Positions 1-8,077 of a stretch of 64,000 nucleotides of DNA are shown here, piece after piece. Position 1 is the stretch's first letter, and each line of letters opens with the position of its first letter. Origin of the DNA: Chloroflexota bacterium (GTDB taxonomy: Bacteria > Chloroflexota > Anaerolineae > Anaerolineales > UBA4823); assembly GCA_029782365.1 (NCBI GenBank), contig JAKOUW010000163.1, positions 1 to 64,000 of the forward strand, read 5' to 3'. The notes beneath the pieces were generated by a model that was not told the DNA's origin, ran no database searches, and saw only the letters and a program-made list of their open reading frames with translations. A program made the translations under genes and the position numbers.

Positions 1-1436
1 TCTACCGGCTGACCAGCGCCAAAGTGGGCAACAACGACGCCAACTGCAGCGGCACGCTGGGCAGCGGTGAATATGCCGATGAAACCTACGCCTATGACGG
101 CACGACCGGCAACCTGTCCAGCAAGACCGGCATGGGAAGCTACACCTATGACGCCAGCCACAAGCATGCCGTCGCCACAACCAGCGCCGGCGGGTCGTTC
201 AATTACGATGCTACGGGAAATATGACCCACCGCGACCTGCCGGATATACTGGATGCCAACACCTACGATTACACCTTTGACGCCGAGAACCGTCTTGTGC
301 AAGCCAAGAAAAACGGCAGCATTGTGGCGACGCTTACTTATGACGGGGATGGCAAAAGGGTCAAAGCCGTGCAGGGAGGCACAACCACCGCATTCGTGGG
401 CGGGTATTTCGAATGGAGCGGTTCGACCAGCACGATAGTGAAGTATTATCGGGCTGGCGGGCAGACAGCGGCAATCCGCACGGGGAGCGGCAGCGGCACG
501 AGCGGGCTGCGCTTCTCGTTGAGCGACCACCTGGGCAGCACCATGCTGACGATCAATGCCGACCTGAGCGGCAGGGCAGACCAGCTCTACAAGCCGTGGG
601 GCGAATCCCGCTATGCCTCCGGCACGCTGGGGACGAAATACACCTACACCGGGCAGTACAGCTACGCCACCCCTTCAGCCAACGACTTTGGGCTGTTATA
701 TTATGGGGCGAGATATTATGACCCGCTGGTGGGTCGCTGGGCGCAGCCGGATAGTATAATCCCTCAACAATCCCAGGGCGTGCAGGCGTGGGATAGGTAT
801 GCGTACGTTAATAATTCAGCTACACGATGGAATGATCCGTCAGGGCATTGCATCGATGGCGTATCCACTGCGCTTTGCATCTTTGTAGGCGCAATAATTG
901 TTGGTGCAGTTGTTGGTGGAGCAATTAATGCTTATCAACAGTATCAGGAGACAGGCCGTGTAAATTCAAATCAAGTGCTTGGAGCCGCTCTTACTGGTGC
1001 GGTGGTTGGGGGAGGTATAGTTATTGCTGCTTCTGCAGCGATGGTTGGAGCTTCAGTTGTTGGTAGTGCATTAGTTGCTGGAGCTTGTGGTGATGGTGAT
1101 TGTGGAAATGAAGGGATGGCAGCCACAAGAGCTCTTGGTCAAGCGGGAGAAACAGCTTCAGGTATTGTGAAGAACACTGTTCATATTGAATCGCTTACCG
1201 AAACAGCTAAATATCGCATTCCTGATCAGTTACTTCCAAATCAGCAATTAATCTCAGAAGTGAAAAATGTAGCTCAATTGTCCCTTACAAATCAAATCCA
1301 AGATTTTGTGGCTTATGCACAAAAAGAAGGGTATACCTTTGAATTATGGACACGGGAGTCAACAAAACTATCTGCACCTCTTCAAAAACTCATAAATAAT
1401 GGAACAATAGTGCAAAAGATTTTGGAGCCAAAATGA
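1..1436 (+). CDS. RHS repeat-associated protein, 3' part, with REase-like toxin tip
   Basis: The reading frame is open from the left edge of the window, so this is only the C-terminal part of a larger secreted or surface RHS/YD-repeat protein; the GTG at 24 is internal. YD-type repeats (YTYDAS, YDATGN, LTYDGDG) fill the first ~210 residues. They are followed by the RHS core signature around YYGARYYDPLVGRW-QPDS and a YVNN-P-DPSGH boundary, after which sequence and base composition change. The tip has a glycine/alanine-rich hydrophobic stretch (residues ~275-350) and ends in a ~100-residue domain beginning GQAGE-ASGIVKNT, with TAKYRIPD and EVKN motifs. From memory this matches the Tox-REase-7 type nuclease toxin of polymorphic toxin systems. 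The stop overlaps the next gene by 4 bases, as toxin-immunity pairs often do. The RHS assignment is firm; the toxin class is a family recollection. Confidence 0.88.
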   Translation, partial: YRLTSAKVGNNDANCSGTLGSGEYADETYAYDGTTGNLSSKTGMGSYTYDASHKHAVATTSAGGSFNYDATGNMTHRDLPDILDANTYDYTFDAENRLVQAKKNGSIVATLTYDGDGKRVKAVQGGTTTAFVGGYFEWSGSTSTIVKYYRAGGQTAAIRTGSGSGTSGLRFSLSDHLGSTMLTINADLSGRADQLYKPWGESRYASGTLGTKYTYTGQYSYATPSANDFGLLYYGARYYDPLVGRWAQPDSIIPQQSQGVQAWDRYAYVNNSATRWNDPSGHCIDGVSTALCIFVGAIIVGAVVGGAINAYQQYQETGRVNSNQVLGAALTGAVVGGGIVIAASAAMVGASVVGSALVAGACGDGDCGNEGMAATRALGQAGETASGIVKNTVHIESLTETAKYRIPDQLLPNQQLISEVKNVAQLSLTNQIQDFVAYAQKEGYTFELWTRESTKLSAPLQKLINNGTIVQKILEPK

Positions 1437-2122
1437 GCGCAGAAAAATCCAAATGTGAATCTGACGAAGCTCGACAAGAGCTTCTAAGTTTATTAGAGGA
1501 GAAGGAACAACAGAGACAGCTCACCATTGCAATTAACAAACGCGATTCTGCACCTGTACTTGCAGATTTAGCCCAGGCAGGTTTTGTGATCGAGTGGATA
1601 TCTGATCTTTATAGCAAGAGATATAACTACAAAAGCGCAATCCCTATCTTGTTAAGATGGCTACCTCTGATTGAGAACGTGAATGTTAAAGAAGATATTG
1701 TGAGAGCATTGTCCGTTCCCTGGGCGAAACCTATTGCCGCGCCAACCCTGATTTACGAGTTCCGAAAAATGCAGAATGAGTCCATCACAGGAATCAAATG
1801 GGCAATTGCCAATGCTCTTTCTATAGTAGCTGATGACAGTGTGTTCACAGATATTGTGGATTTGGCACAAGACTCACAGCATGGAACAGCGCGACAAATG
1901 TTAGCTGTTTCTTTGGGTAACATGAAAGATCCACGTGCTCAAGATGTATTGATAAAATTACTCGATGATGATAAAGTGGCCGGTCATGCAATTATGGGGT
2001 TGGGTAAACTGAAATCCAAAAAAGCTCATCAAGCAATTGAGCGGTTCTTGAGTCACCCCAAAACTTGGGTGCGTAATGAAGCTAAGAAAGCGTTAGCAAA
2101 GATCGACAAAGCGAGCAAGTAA
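1433..2122 (+). CDS. HEAT-repeat protein, probable immunity partner of the RHS toxin
   Basis: A 229-residue, soluble, all-helical protein with no signal peptide. Its second half contains repeated ~30-residue helical hairpins of HEAT/PBS-lyase type (ARQMLAVSLGNMKDPRAQD, then VAGHAIMGLGKLKSKKAHQ, then VRNEAKKALAKI). The start codon overlaps the toxin stop codon (ATGA), which implies translational coupling. Position directly behind a toxin tip, small size, cytosolic character and the same AT-richer base use as the tip all fit an immunity protein that sequesters the cognate nuclease. HEAT-type proteins are known among immunity proteins of polymorphic toxin loci. The function is inferred from position and fold; a plain scaffold protein cannot be excluded. 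Confidence 0.75.
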   Translation: MSAEKSKCESDEARQELLSLLEEKEQQRQLTIAINKRDSAPVLADLAQAGFVIEWISDLYSKRYNYKSAIPILLRWLPLIENVNVKEDIVRALSVPWAKPIAAPTLIYEFRKMQNESITGIKWAIANALSIVADDSVFTDIVDLAQDSQHGTARQMLAVSLGNMKDPRAQDVLIKLLDDDKVAGHAIMGLGKLKSKKAHQAIERFLSHPKTWVRNEAKKALAKIDKASK

Positions 2123-2291
2123 TTGGTGCAAGTCCGTGGCTAGAAAAGCATTTCGCCTAAAGTGAATGACGATTAGATTAAAAATTAGCCTCCGCCTCCT
2201 GCTTGATATGAGGTAATTATTTCGCAGCCTTAGTCCTGGAAAACACCCGGTTGAGTTCTTCCCGGTTAACAACTCGAATTTGCTATTGTAA

Positions 2292-2792
2292 ATAGTTGTA
2301 ATCACCTTCATAAGCAGCGGGCTATTCAAGACTGAATCCGGCTACAACAGCCAGGGGACGCTGAACAGCCTGTACAGCAGCACAGCCAGCTACTACTACG
2401 TGACGCAGAACATCTACGATGCCGCCGGGCGGGTGATGCAGAGAACTTATGGGGCGCTTGTGCCGCAAAACCCGCTGCTGAAGAGCGTATATGCCTATTA
2501 CGCCTGGACGAGCCAGGGTGGGCGGCTGCGACAGGCGACCGCCGGGCTGAACGCCACTCCGGACACACTGCAAGATTTGCGATATACTTACGACCAGGAT
2601 GGCAATCTGATGAGCATCGTGGATAACAAAGCCGGGCCGCAGATGCAGAGCTTTACCTACACACAGATGTTAAGGACTGTCAAGGATAAGTCGTTGCTGA
2701 AAAGGAAAAATGCGGTGATAGTCGTCGTAGAGGCTGTGGAAAAGTGGATAAGAGCGCAGTGGTATCCACTTTTCCACAGCCTATCCAATTAG
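2292..2792 (+). pseudogene. Broken RHS fragment
   Basis: An open frame without a credible start or ribosome site. Codons from about 2322 to 2662 encode typical RHS repeats (QNIYDAAGRVMQRTYG, LRYTYDQDGNLMSIVDN, QSFTY). This is the kind of RHS sequence that would lie just upstream of the first residues visible at the window edge (YRLTSAKV). After QSFTY at about 2663 the similarity stops abruptly and the frame runs into unrelated sequence containing a large palindrome. I read it as a displaced remnant of a second RHS copy left by recombination at the locus, a common outcome where tips are exchanged. It is unlikely to make a functional protein. Confidence 0.7.
2731..2782. repeat. Perfect palindrome with 20-bp arms
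   Basis: Arms at 2731-2750 and 2763-2782 are exact reverse complements, separated by a 12-base loop. The arms carry TTTTCCACA and TTATCCAC, both resembling DnaA boxes (TTATCCACA). It lies within 70 bases of the point where the RHS fragment breaks off. It could form a very stable hairpin in RNA or a cruciform in DNA. No transposase gene is adjacent. It may be a small non-autonomous repeat, a recombination scar or a transcript end. Confidence 0.8.
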
Positions 2793-3007
2793 GGGGCGCG
2801 GCAAAGCCAACCTGAACCGGGAAGGCAAGGCAAAGGGTAGGAGCGGGAAAGTCAAACCCGGTGATCAGCCGTCATCAGGCAGGTGGAGCGCTGAGGGAGG
2901 CAATAGCAAAGGTGATTTGAGTTTACCGCGATAGATTTGGTGTTAGCGTCCATATAAATTGGTGACGTTAATCCTGAATAAATTGTAGCCTGGAAAGGAA
3001 AAAGAAC
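2793..3007. other. Intergenic stretch after the RHS remnant, no gene seen
   Basis: I see no convincing reading frame, tRNA or repeat on either strand here. The first ~100 bases are G- and A-rich on the plus strand, and the remainder resembles ordinary spacer. Confidence 0.5.
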
Positions 3008-3030
3008 GGCTGCTCAGGTTAAGAGCAGCC
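3008..3030 (-). terminator. Hairpin with T-rich tail on the minus strand
   Basis: An 8-bp perfect stem (3008-3015 with 3023-3030) around a 7-base loop. Read on the minus strand it is followed within a few bases by a run of T, the layout of an intrinsic terminator. It sits 14 bases beyond the stop of the small minus-strand frame at 3044-3253, which slightly supports that frame being expressed. Confidence 0.55.
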
Positions 3031-3043
3031 CTTAAGAAATGTT

Positions 3044-3253
3044 TCAGCCTTGTTCCAGGTCAGCAAGGGCTTTGCGGATGGCGGATTCCTCGATGATTTG
3101 CTTTTTCTCCAAAGCCCCGAGACGAAGTATGATACTTTGCCAGTCAATGGTTACCAGACAGCCGCTACCTGGCGATAGGTTCCAGCTACGGCACAACGAT
3201 CGTAGATATTTTTCATCACTGGCAAAGCCCGGTGTTGGACAGCGGCTCCCCAT
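3044..3253 (-). CDS. Small hypothetical protein (69 aa)
   Basis: A short minus-strand frame of unknown function. The C-terminal half looks protein-like: a beta-type segment (CLVTIDWQSIILRLGAL) followed by a charged helix (EKKQIIEESAIRKALADLEQ). The frame is open back to about 3289, but no good ribosome site precedes the ATG at 3253, so it may be the 3' remnant of a longer gene. A terminator-like hairpin follows it. No family is recognised. Confidence 0.35.
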   Translation of the reverse strand: MGSRCPTPGFASDEKYLRSLCRSWNLSPGSGCLVTIDWQSIILRLGALEKKQIIEESAIRKALADLEQG

Positions 3254-3377
3254 TCGGCTGGCTGAAAAAAATCTCGGACGCTCTCTACACTAAATATAAG
3301 CACGCGGCGCCAGGCATCCGGTTGCGCGCCAGACGCCTGGCGCTCTACAACAATTCACACTAAGCCAGGTGTTTCGC

Positions 3378-4259
3378 CTATAAATCCCTCACCGCCGGGA
3401 TGATCGCATCCCCGAACACCTGCAGCGGGGTGAGCGCCTGCACGTTGGGCATGTTGAAGATCACCTGCTGGAAGCCGAGCGCCGCCAGCGCCCGGCACTG
3501 CCGCAGGATATCCTCGGCGCTGGCCTGGCCGGGGGCGAGATAAGCAGTGCCCAGGGCGGTTTTTTCGATTTCGTCGTACGGCCGTCCGGCTTCCCGGCAG
3601 TGCTGTTTCAGCACTTCCAGCTTGGCGCGCAGCGCCTCGGCATCCGCCCGGGCGAACAGGTTGCAGGCGTCGGCGTAGCGCGCCGCCAGGCGCAGGGTCT
3701 TTTTCTCCCCGCCGCCGCCCACCAGGATGGGCGGGTGCGGCCGGCTGAGCGGCTGGGGGCTGTTGATGGTCTCGGCAAGCTGGTAGTGTCGGCCGTGGAA
3801 CGGCCCGTTGTCGGCCGACCACATCTGGTGGATGATCTGCAGGGTTTCCTCCAGGCGCTCGAAGCGCTCCTTGAGCGGCGGGAACGGCACACCCAGGCCG
3901 AGCGCCTCGCGCTCGTACCAGGCGGCGCCGAGGCCCAGGTACGCCCGCCCGCCGGACAGCACGTCCAGCGTGCTGACCGTCTTGGCCAGCAGGCCCGAGT
4001 GGCGGTAAATGACGCCGGTCACCAGCGCGCCCAATTTGACATTGTGCGTCAGGCCGGCCAGGTAGGCCAGCGTGCTGTAGCTCTCCAGCATCGCGTTTTC
4101 CGCCGGGCCGACGACGCCGATTTGGAAGAAGTGATCCATCACCCACAGGCTGTAAAAACCGGCCTGGTTGGCCGTTTGGGCGATCTCGGCCAGTTTGCCG
4201 GCGATGGCGGCCGCGCCGCCGGGCCAGGTGAAGTTGGGGATTTGTAAACCAATTTTCAT
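3378..4259 (-). CDS. LLM class F420-dependent oxidoreductase
   Basis: About 293 residues, the normal size for the bacterial luciferase-like monooxygenase (LLM) superfamily, with a TIM-barrel pattern throughout. The N-terminus (MKIGLQIPNFTWPGG) and segments such as SLWVMDHFFQ, KLGALVTGVIYRHSGLLAKTVSTLD, SGGRAYLGLGAAWYE and HPPILVGGGGEKKTLRLAARYAD are hallmark F420-dependent members. The expected reaction is hydride transfer with F420H2 (or FMN) on an unknown substrate in the cytosol. I start at the ATG at 4259, which has a GAGAGGTG ribosome site, and not at the upstream GTG at 4265. It is transcribed away from the reductase gene at 4323, and the two share a short promoter region. The substrate cannot be predicted. 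Confidence 0.88.
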   Translation of the reverse strand: MKIGLQIPNFTWPGGAAAIAGKLAEIAQTANQAGFYSLWVMDHFFQIGVVGPAENAMLESYSTLAYLAGLTHNVKLGALVTGVIYRHSGLLAKTVSTLDVLSGGRAYLGLGAAWYEREALGLGVPFPPLKERFERLEETLQIIHQMWSADNGPFHGRHYQLAETINSPQPLSRPHPPILVGGGGEKKTLRLAARYADACNLFARADAEALRAKLEVLKQHCREAGRPYDEIEKTALGTAYLAPGQASAEDILRQCRALAALGFQQVIFNMPNVQALTPLQVFGDAIIPAVRDL

Positions 4260-4279
4260 CGTCACCTCTCTACAGCCGG

Positions 4280-4287
4280 ATTATAAT
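4280..4287. promoter_or_regulatory. Shared -10-like element of a divergent promoter
   Basis: The sequence ATTATAAT gives a TATAAT match on both strands in the 63-base gap between the LLM gene (minus) and the reductase fusion (plus). A clear -35 is not visible on either strand, so the assignment is tentative. Confidence 0.4.
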
Positions 4288-4322
4288 GCATACCATCTTT
4301 AACGGTCGATTTGGAGGTTGAA

Positions 4323-5552
4323 ATGAGCGCAGAGAATATCACTGTGTACGGCGCGTATTGGTGCCCGGACTGCAGGCGGTCGAAAAAATTCCTGGGGGAG
4401 CAGTTCATCCCCTTCAACTGGGTGGATATCGAGCAGGACAAAGCCGGCGAGGCGTTCGTCCTGCAGAAGAACAACGGTAAACGCATCATCCCCACCATTG
4501 TCTTCGCCGATGGTTCGTTCCTGGTCGAGCCCAGCAACGCCGAGCTGGCGCAGCGGCTCGGTCTGAAAACCGAGGCGAAAATGGCGTATTATGACCTGAT
4601 CATCCTCGGCGGCGGCCCGGCCGGGCTGACGGCGGCGATCTACGCGGCGCGCGAAGGCGCCGAAGTGCTGGTCATCGAGCGCTCCGGGCTGGGCGGGCAG
4701 GCCGGCATCACCGTCGGGCTGGACAATTTCCCCGGCTTCCCGGAGGGCATCAGCGGGCAGGAGTTCGCCGAACGCATCGTGAAGCAGGCACGGCGCTTCG
4801 GCGTGGAGATCCTGCAGGCGGTGGAAGTGGAGCGCCTGGCGTATGAAGACGGCTACCACGAAGTGTACACTTCGGATGGTAAACACTACCATTCACGCGC
4901 TGTGTTGGTCGCCACGGGCGCCTCGTACCGCCGGCTGGAAGCGCCGGGCGAGGACGATTACATCGGCGCCGGCATCCATTTCTGCGCCACCTGCGACGGC
5001 CCATTTTACAAAGGAGCGCGAGAGATCGTGGTGGTGGGCGGCGGGAACTCGGCGGTGGAAGAGGGCCTGCACCTGACCACTTTCGCCGAAAAAGTGATTT
5101 TGCTGGCGCGCAGCGACCGCCTGACGGCCAGCCAGGTGGCGATCGATAAGGTCAGCGGAGCCGGCTCGCACGTCGAGGTGCGGTATAACACGGTGGTCGA
5201 GGCCTTTGAAGGCGCCGAGGCGAAATTGAAGACCGTGCGCCTGCGCAACACGGCGACCGGAGAACGTTCCGAGATCCACCCGGCGGCGGCCTTCATCTTC
5301 ATCGGCCAGCAGCCCAATACATCCTTTTTGAAAGGGTATGTCGAGATGGATGATTACGGCTTCGTGCTCAGCGGGCACGACCTGCTGCACACGCCCGCCA
5401 CGCAGGGCAGCCGCCTGCCGTTCGAGACCAGCCTGCCCGGCCTGTTTGCCGCCGGCGACGCCCGCCACGGCAGCACCAAGCAGGTGGCTTCGGCGGTGGG
5501 CGAGGGTGCGGCGGCCTCGATCTCCATCCGCGACTTCTTGCGCCAGCACTAG
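4323..5552 (+). CDS. Glutaredoxin-thioredoxin reductase fusion
   Basis: A 409-residue two-domain redox enzyme. Residues ~5-80 form a glutaredoxin-like domain with active site C14-P-D-C17 and the cis-proline segment IIPTIVF. Residues ~88-405 form a low-molecular-weight thioredoxin reductase: the FAD motif GGGPAGLTAAIYAAREG, the redox pair C221-A-T-C224, the NADPH-binding motif VVVGGGNSAVEE and the C-terminal FAD motif GLFAAGDAR followed by KQVASAVGEGA. The fused Grx domain may take electrons directly from the reductase. The start is the ATG at 4323, preceded by GGAGG, not the TTG twelve bases upstream. Its stop abuts the convergent cyclase gene with one base between. Confidence 0.92.
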   Translation: MSAENITVYGAYWCPDCRRSKKFLGEQFIPFNWVDIEQDKAGEAFVLQKNNGKRIIPTIVFADGSFLVEPSNAELAQRLGLKTEAKMAYYDLIILGGGPAGLTAAIYAAREGAEVLVIERSGLGGQAGITVGLDNFPGFPEGISGQEFAERIVKQARRFGVEILQAVEVERLAYEDGYHEVYTSDGKHYHSRAVLVATGASYRRLEAPGEDDYIGAGIHFCATCDGPFYKGAREIVVVGGGNSAVEEGLHLTTFAEKVILLARSDRLTASQVAIDKVSGAGSHVEVRYNTVVEAFEGAEAKLKTVRLRNTATGERSEIHPAAAFIFIGQQPNTSFLKGYVEMDDYGFVLSGHDLLHTPATQGSRLPFETSLPGLFAAGDARHGSTKQVASAVGEGAAASISIRDFLRQH

Positions 5553-5553
5553 G

Positions 5554-7098
5554 TCAGGACGCCAGGCGGGCTTTCTTGGCCTGCTTGTCCTCGTACATGG
5601 CGGCGTCGGCCTCTTCCAGCAGGGCGTCCAGCGAGCGGGCATACCCGGCTCTCAGCCGCGCCTGCCCGATGCTGATCGACAGGCGGTAGATGCGGCCGGG
5701 CTGCGCGTTGCAGGCCGCCACGCGCTCGATCAGGCGGCCTTTCAATATTTCCGCCGAATTTTCGTCCGATTCCACCGCCAGGATGACGAATTCATCGCCG
5801 CCGATGCGGGCGATGATATCCGATACGCGGAACGAATTTTTCAAAATGGCAGCAGTGTCTTTGAGGGCCTGGTCGCCCACGGCGTGGCCCAGCGAATCGT
5901 TTATCGTTTTAAGCCCATCCATGTCGATGTAGAACATCACCGCATTGAGCTTCATGCGGTTCACCATGCCGAACAGTTGGGCGCCTAAGATTTTGAAACC
6001 GCGCCGGTTGGCCAGCCCGGTCAGGTCGTCCACCAGCGACATCTCTTGCAGAGCCTGCTCAACGGCTTTGCGCTCGGAAATATCGTGAATGACGGCCAGG
6101 AAGCCGATCTGCCGGCCCTGCTTTTCGTTGAGCGTCGACAGCGTGACCTCGTAATAAACGGTCGAGTCATCCACATCCAGGCGCGTTTCGATTTTCTTGG
6201 AGTGCTCGATTTTTGCCAGCAGGGCAGTGCTGAGAATGCCGCCGGTAATTTTATCGGCGGCCTCGCCCACCGGTGCCTGGCGCCAGCCGAAGATGCGCAG
6301 GGCGGCGGGGTTGGCGTCCACCAGCCTGGACTGGGCGTCGAGCACCAGGACGCCGTCGCCCAACATCTCGATCAGGGCGTCGCGCGCCACCGGCGCCAGG
6401 TCAAACAGGTGGTAGCGGAAAATCGCCAGCCAGATCGCCGCACCCCACAGGGTATAGACGAAGGGGTTTAAGTCCAGGTGTTCCAGGCCCGGAAAGAGCC
6501 TGATCCCGCTGATGTACACGCCGTAGAGAAAATACAGCACGACCGCCACGGATAAGATGATCGCCGTCTGTTTGCGGTACAGTGTGGAGGCATGCCGCCG
6601 CTTGCGCAGCAGGAGGCCGTTCCCCAGGGTGACTGCCAGCAGGTTGTAGGCGACGATCACCAGGTAGAGCGGGCCGCGGGTGAAGGAGAGCAGGGGGATG
6701 GCGCCGTGGGCGTCGATCGCGGCCGCTGCGTAGATGATGTGCAGTGAGTCATCGGCGAATTTCGCCAGCAGAAAGACGCCAGGAAAGAGGAATGCCAGGG
6801 CCAGGTTGCGGCGCGTCAGCCAGCGGGTATAGCCGGAATATTCGAGTACAAAAACCAGGAAGATGGTGGGGAAAGTGAGAATGCCGATGTATTCTATTTT
6901 GCTCCAGAAGAGCATTTGATCGAGGCTAGGGCTGACCAGCTCCATGAAATAGCCCAGGATATAAATCGCCATCGAGGCGGTGAAGGCAGTAAATGAACGC
7001 CCGCCGCGTATATTGCGCCGATTCCAGGCATACATGGCAATCGACAGGGTGAGCACCCCGCACAGGAGAACGATGAGCGCGATCGGGTTAAGATTCAT
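5554..7098 (-). CDS. Membrane diguanylate cyclase with 7TM sensor and PAS domain
   Basis: 514 residues. The first ~225 carry seven hydrophobic segments of the type found at the N-terminus of some histidine kinases (7TM sensor). A PAS domain follows (GDGVLVLDAQSRLVDANPAALRIFGW, ending LAVIHDISERK), then a GGDEF domain with the intact active site RIGGDEFVILA and the start signature DDLTGLANRRG. The predicted reaction is synthesis of cyclic di-GMP from two GTP at the inner face of the membrane, in response to an unknown ligand sensed in or near the membrane. An RxxD inhibitory site five residues before GGDEF is not apparent (the stretch reads VSDIIARIGGDEF). It stands alone, convergent with the redox fusion. 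Confidence 0.9.
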   Translation of the reverse strand: MNLNPIALIVLLCGVLTLSIAMYAWNRRNIRGGRSFTAFTASMAIYILGYFMELVSPSLDQMLFWSKIEYIGILTFPTIFLVFVLEYSGYTRWLTRRNLALAFLFPGVFLLAKFADDSLHIIYAAAAIDAHGAIPLLSFTRGPLYLVIVAYNLLAVTLGNGLLLRKRRHASTLYRKQTAIILSVAVVLYFLYGVYISGIRLFPGLEHLDLNPFVYTLWGAAIWLAIFRYHLFDLAPVARDALIEMLGDGVLVLDAQSRLVDANPAALRIFGWRQAPVGEAADKITGGILSTALLAKIEHSKKIETRLDVDDSTVYYEVTLSTLNEKQGRQIGFLAVIHDISERKAVEQALQEMSLVDDLTGLANRRGFKILGAQLFGMVNRMKLNAVMFYIDMDGLKTINDSLGHAVGDQALKDTAAILKNSFRVSDIIARIGGDEFVILAVESDENSAEILKGRLIERVAACNAQPGRIYRLSISIGQARLRAGYARSLDALLEEADAAMYEDKQAKKARLAS

Positions 7099-7233
7099 CG
7101 GGCATCAGACGAGAGGATGGCAGCGGCATTACGATCAACTGAATATGATCACCTCCGTCGCAAGTATTATGCCATAATTTGAACAAAAGGGCGAATAAAT
7201 AGGGAATGGCAGCCGCATTTGCCGCCATCCCCA

Positions 7234-7265
7234 AACCCCTGAGTTAGCAATGAACTCTGGGGGTT
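7234..7265 (-). terminator. Stem-loop after the hydrolase gene
   Basis: An imperfect 12-13 bp stem (7234-7245 with 7253-7265) starts two bases after the stop of the minus-strand hydrolase gene. It is terminator-like in position, but a clean T-run is lacking on the minus strand. Confidence 0.4.
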
Positions 7266-7266
7266 G

Positions 7267-8076
7267 TTAAGCCGGGGTCTCATCCAGAAAAGGCGCCACG
7301 GCGGCCGCCAGGGCCGGCGCGGAGAATATGGTGTAGTGGGTTTGCCCCGGCAGGATGGCCAGGCGGGCGCTCGACCGCCCCGAGCCATCCCAGCCGGCAT
7401 CGCGCAGGCCGCCGCCCAGCAGGGCGTAAAGTTCGACGGCGTGCGCCGGCCTGACGCTGTCGGCGTCGCCGATCACGACCAGGGTGGGGGCTTTGATTTG
7501 CTGTACTGCGTTCGACCAGTCATAATCCTGGCGCAGCAGGCTGCTGACTTTTTCCAGCAGAACGGGCCAATCGGCCAGGCGCGGCGCGATCTGGGTGTAC
7601 AGGGCGTACATCGGCGACTGCTTCATCGGCTCGGCGGCCGCCGCCATGTCCATCTGCGCCATGTTTGCGGCCACTTCGGCATGCCAGCCGCTGCGTTTGC
7701 ATGGAGCAGATACCAGCACCAGTTTGCGCACTACCTGCGGGTGGCGGATAGCGGTTTGCAAGGCGGTTCCGCCGCCCAGCGAGTAGCCCATCAGATCGAC
7801 TTTTTCCAGGCCCAGGTGCTGGACCAGCGCGGCAATGTCATCCGCCATAGCCTCGAAGGTCATCGGCCGGTCGATGTCGGCGGTGCGCCCGTGCGCCTGC
7901 AGATCCACCCCGATCACCTGCCGGCCGGCTGCCAGCCGCGGCAGCACCTCGCCGAACATTTCGATGGCGCCAATCCCGCCGTGCAGCAGGATCAGCGGCT
8001 GGCCGTGGCCATGGATTTGATAGTATAAGTTGATGCCGTTTACCAGGGCGTAACCGCCCGTGACTTTATTTTCCAT
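7267..8076 (-). CDS. Alpha/beta-fold hydrolase
   Basis: 269 residues. The alpha/beta-hydrolase order is clear: oxyanion HG motif in LILLHGGIGAIEMF, strand VIGVDLQAHGRT, nucleophile elbow GYSLGGG (Ser in G-x-S-x-G), acid in VVIGDADSVRP, and C-terminal catalytic His in LPGQTHYTIF. Likely an esterase or lactonase-type enzyme in the cytosol; substrate unknown. I start at the ATG at 8076 (MENKVTGGYALVNG) because residues upstream of it overlap the preceding gene. One base separates it from the stop of the DUF1801 gene, so both are probably on one transcript. Confidence 0.9.
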   Translation of the reverse strand: MENKVTGGYALVNGINLYYQIHGHGQPLILLHGGIGAIEMFGEVLPRLAAGRQVIGVDLQAHGRTADIDRPMTFEAMADDIAALVQHLGLEKVDLMGYSLGGGTALQTAIRHPQVVRKLVLVSAPCKRSGWHAEVAANMAQMDMAAAAEPMKQSPMYALYTQIAPRLADWPVLLEKVSSLLRQDYDWSNAVQQIKAPTLVVIGDADSVRPAHAVELYALLGGGLRDAGWDGSGRSSARLAILPGQTHYTIFSAPALAAAVAPFLDETPA

Positions 8077-8077
8077 C

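Noticed and set aside
2731..2782. Replication origin suggested by DnaA-box-like arms
   Set aside because: Only two boxes, both in one palindrome, with no dnaA or dnaN gene and no AT-rich unwinding region nearby.
3600..4247. Long open frame on the plus strand opposite the LLM oxidoreductase
   Set aside because: It mirrors a GC-rich real gene, has Arg/Gly/Ala-heavy composition and no domain; the minus-strand protein is a clear family member.
4893..5642. 249-codon minus-strand frame over the reductase fusion
   Set aside because: It overlaps a certain thioredoxin reductase and the cyclase end, and lacks any recognisable domain.
7264..8028. 254-codon plus-strand frame opposite the hydrolase
   Set aside because: Shadow of the alpha/beta-hydrolase gene; no ribosome site and unnatural composition rich in Gln, Arg and His.
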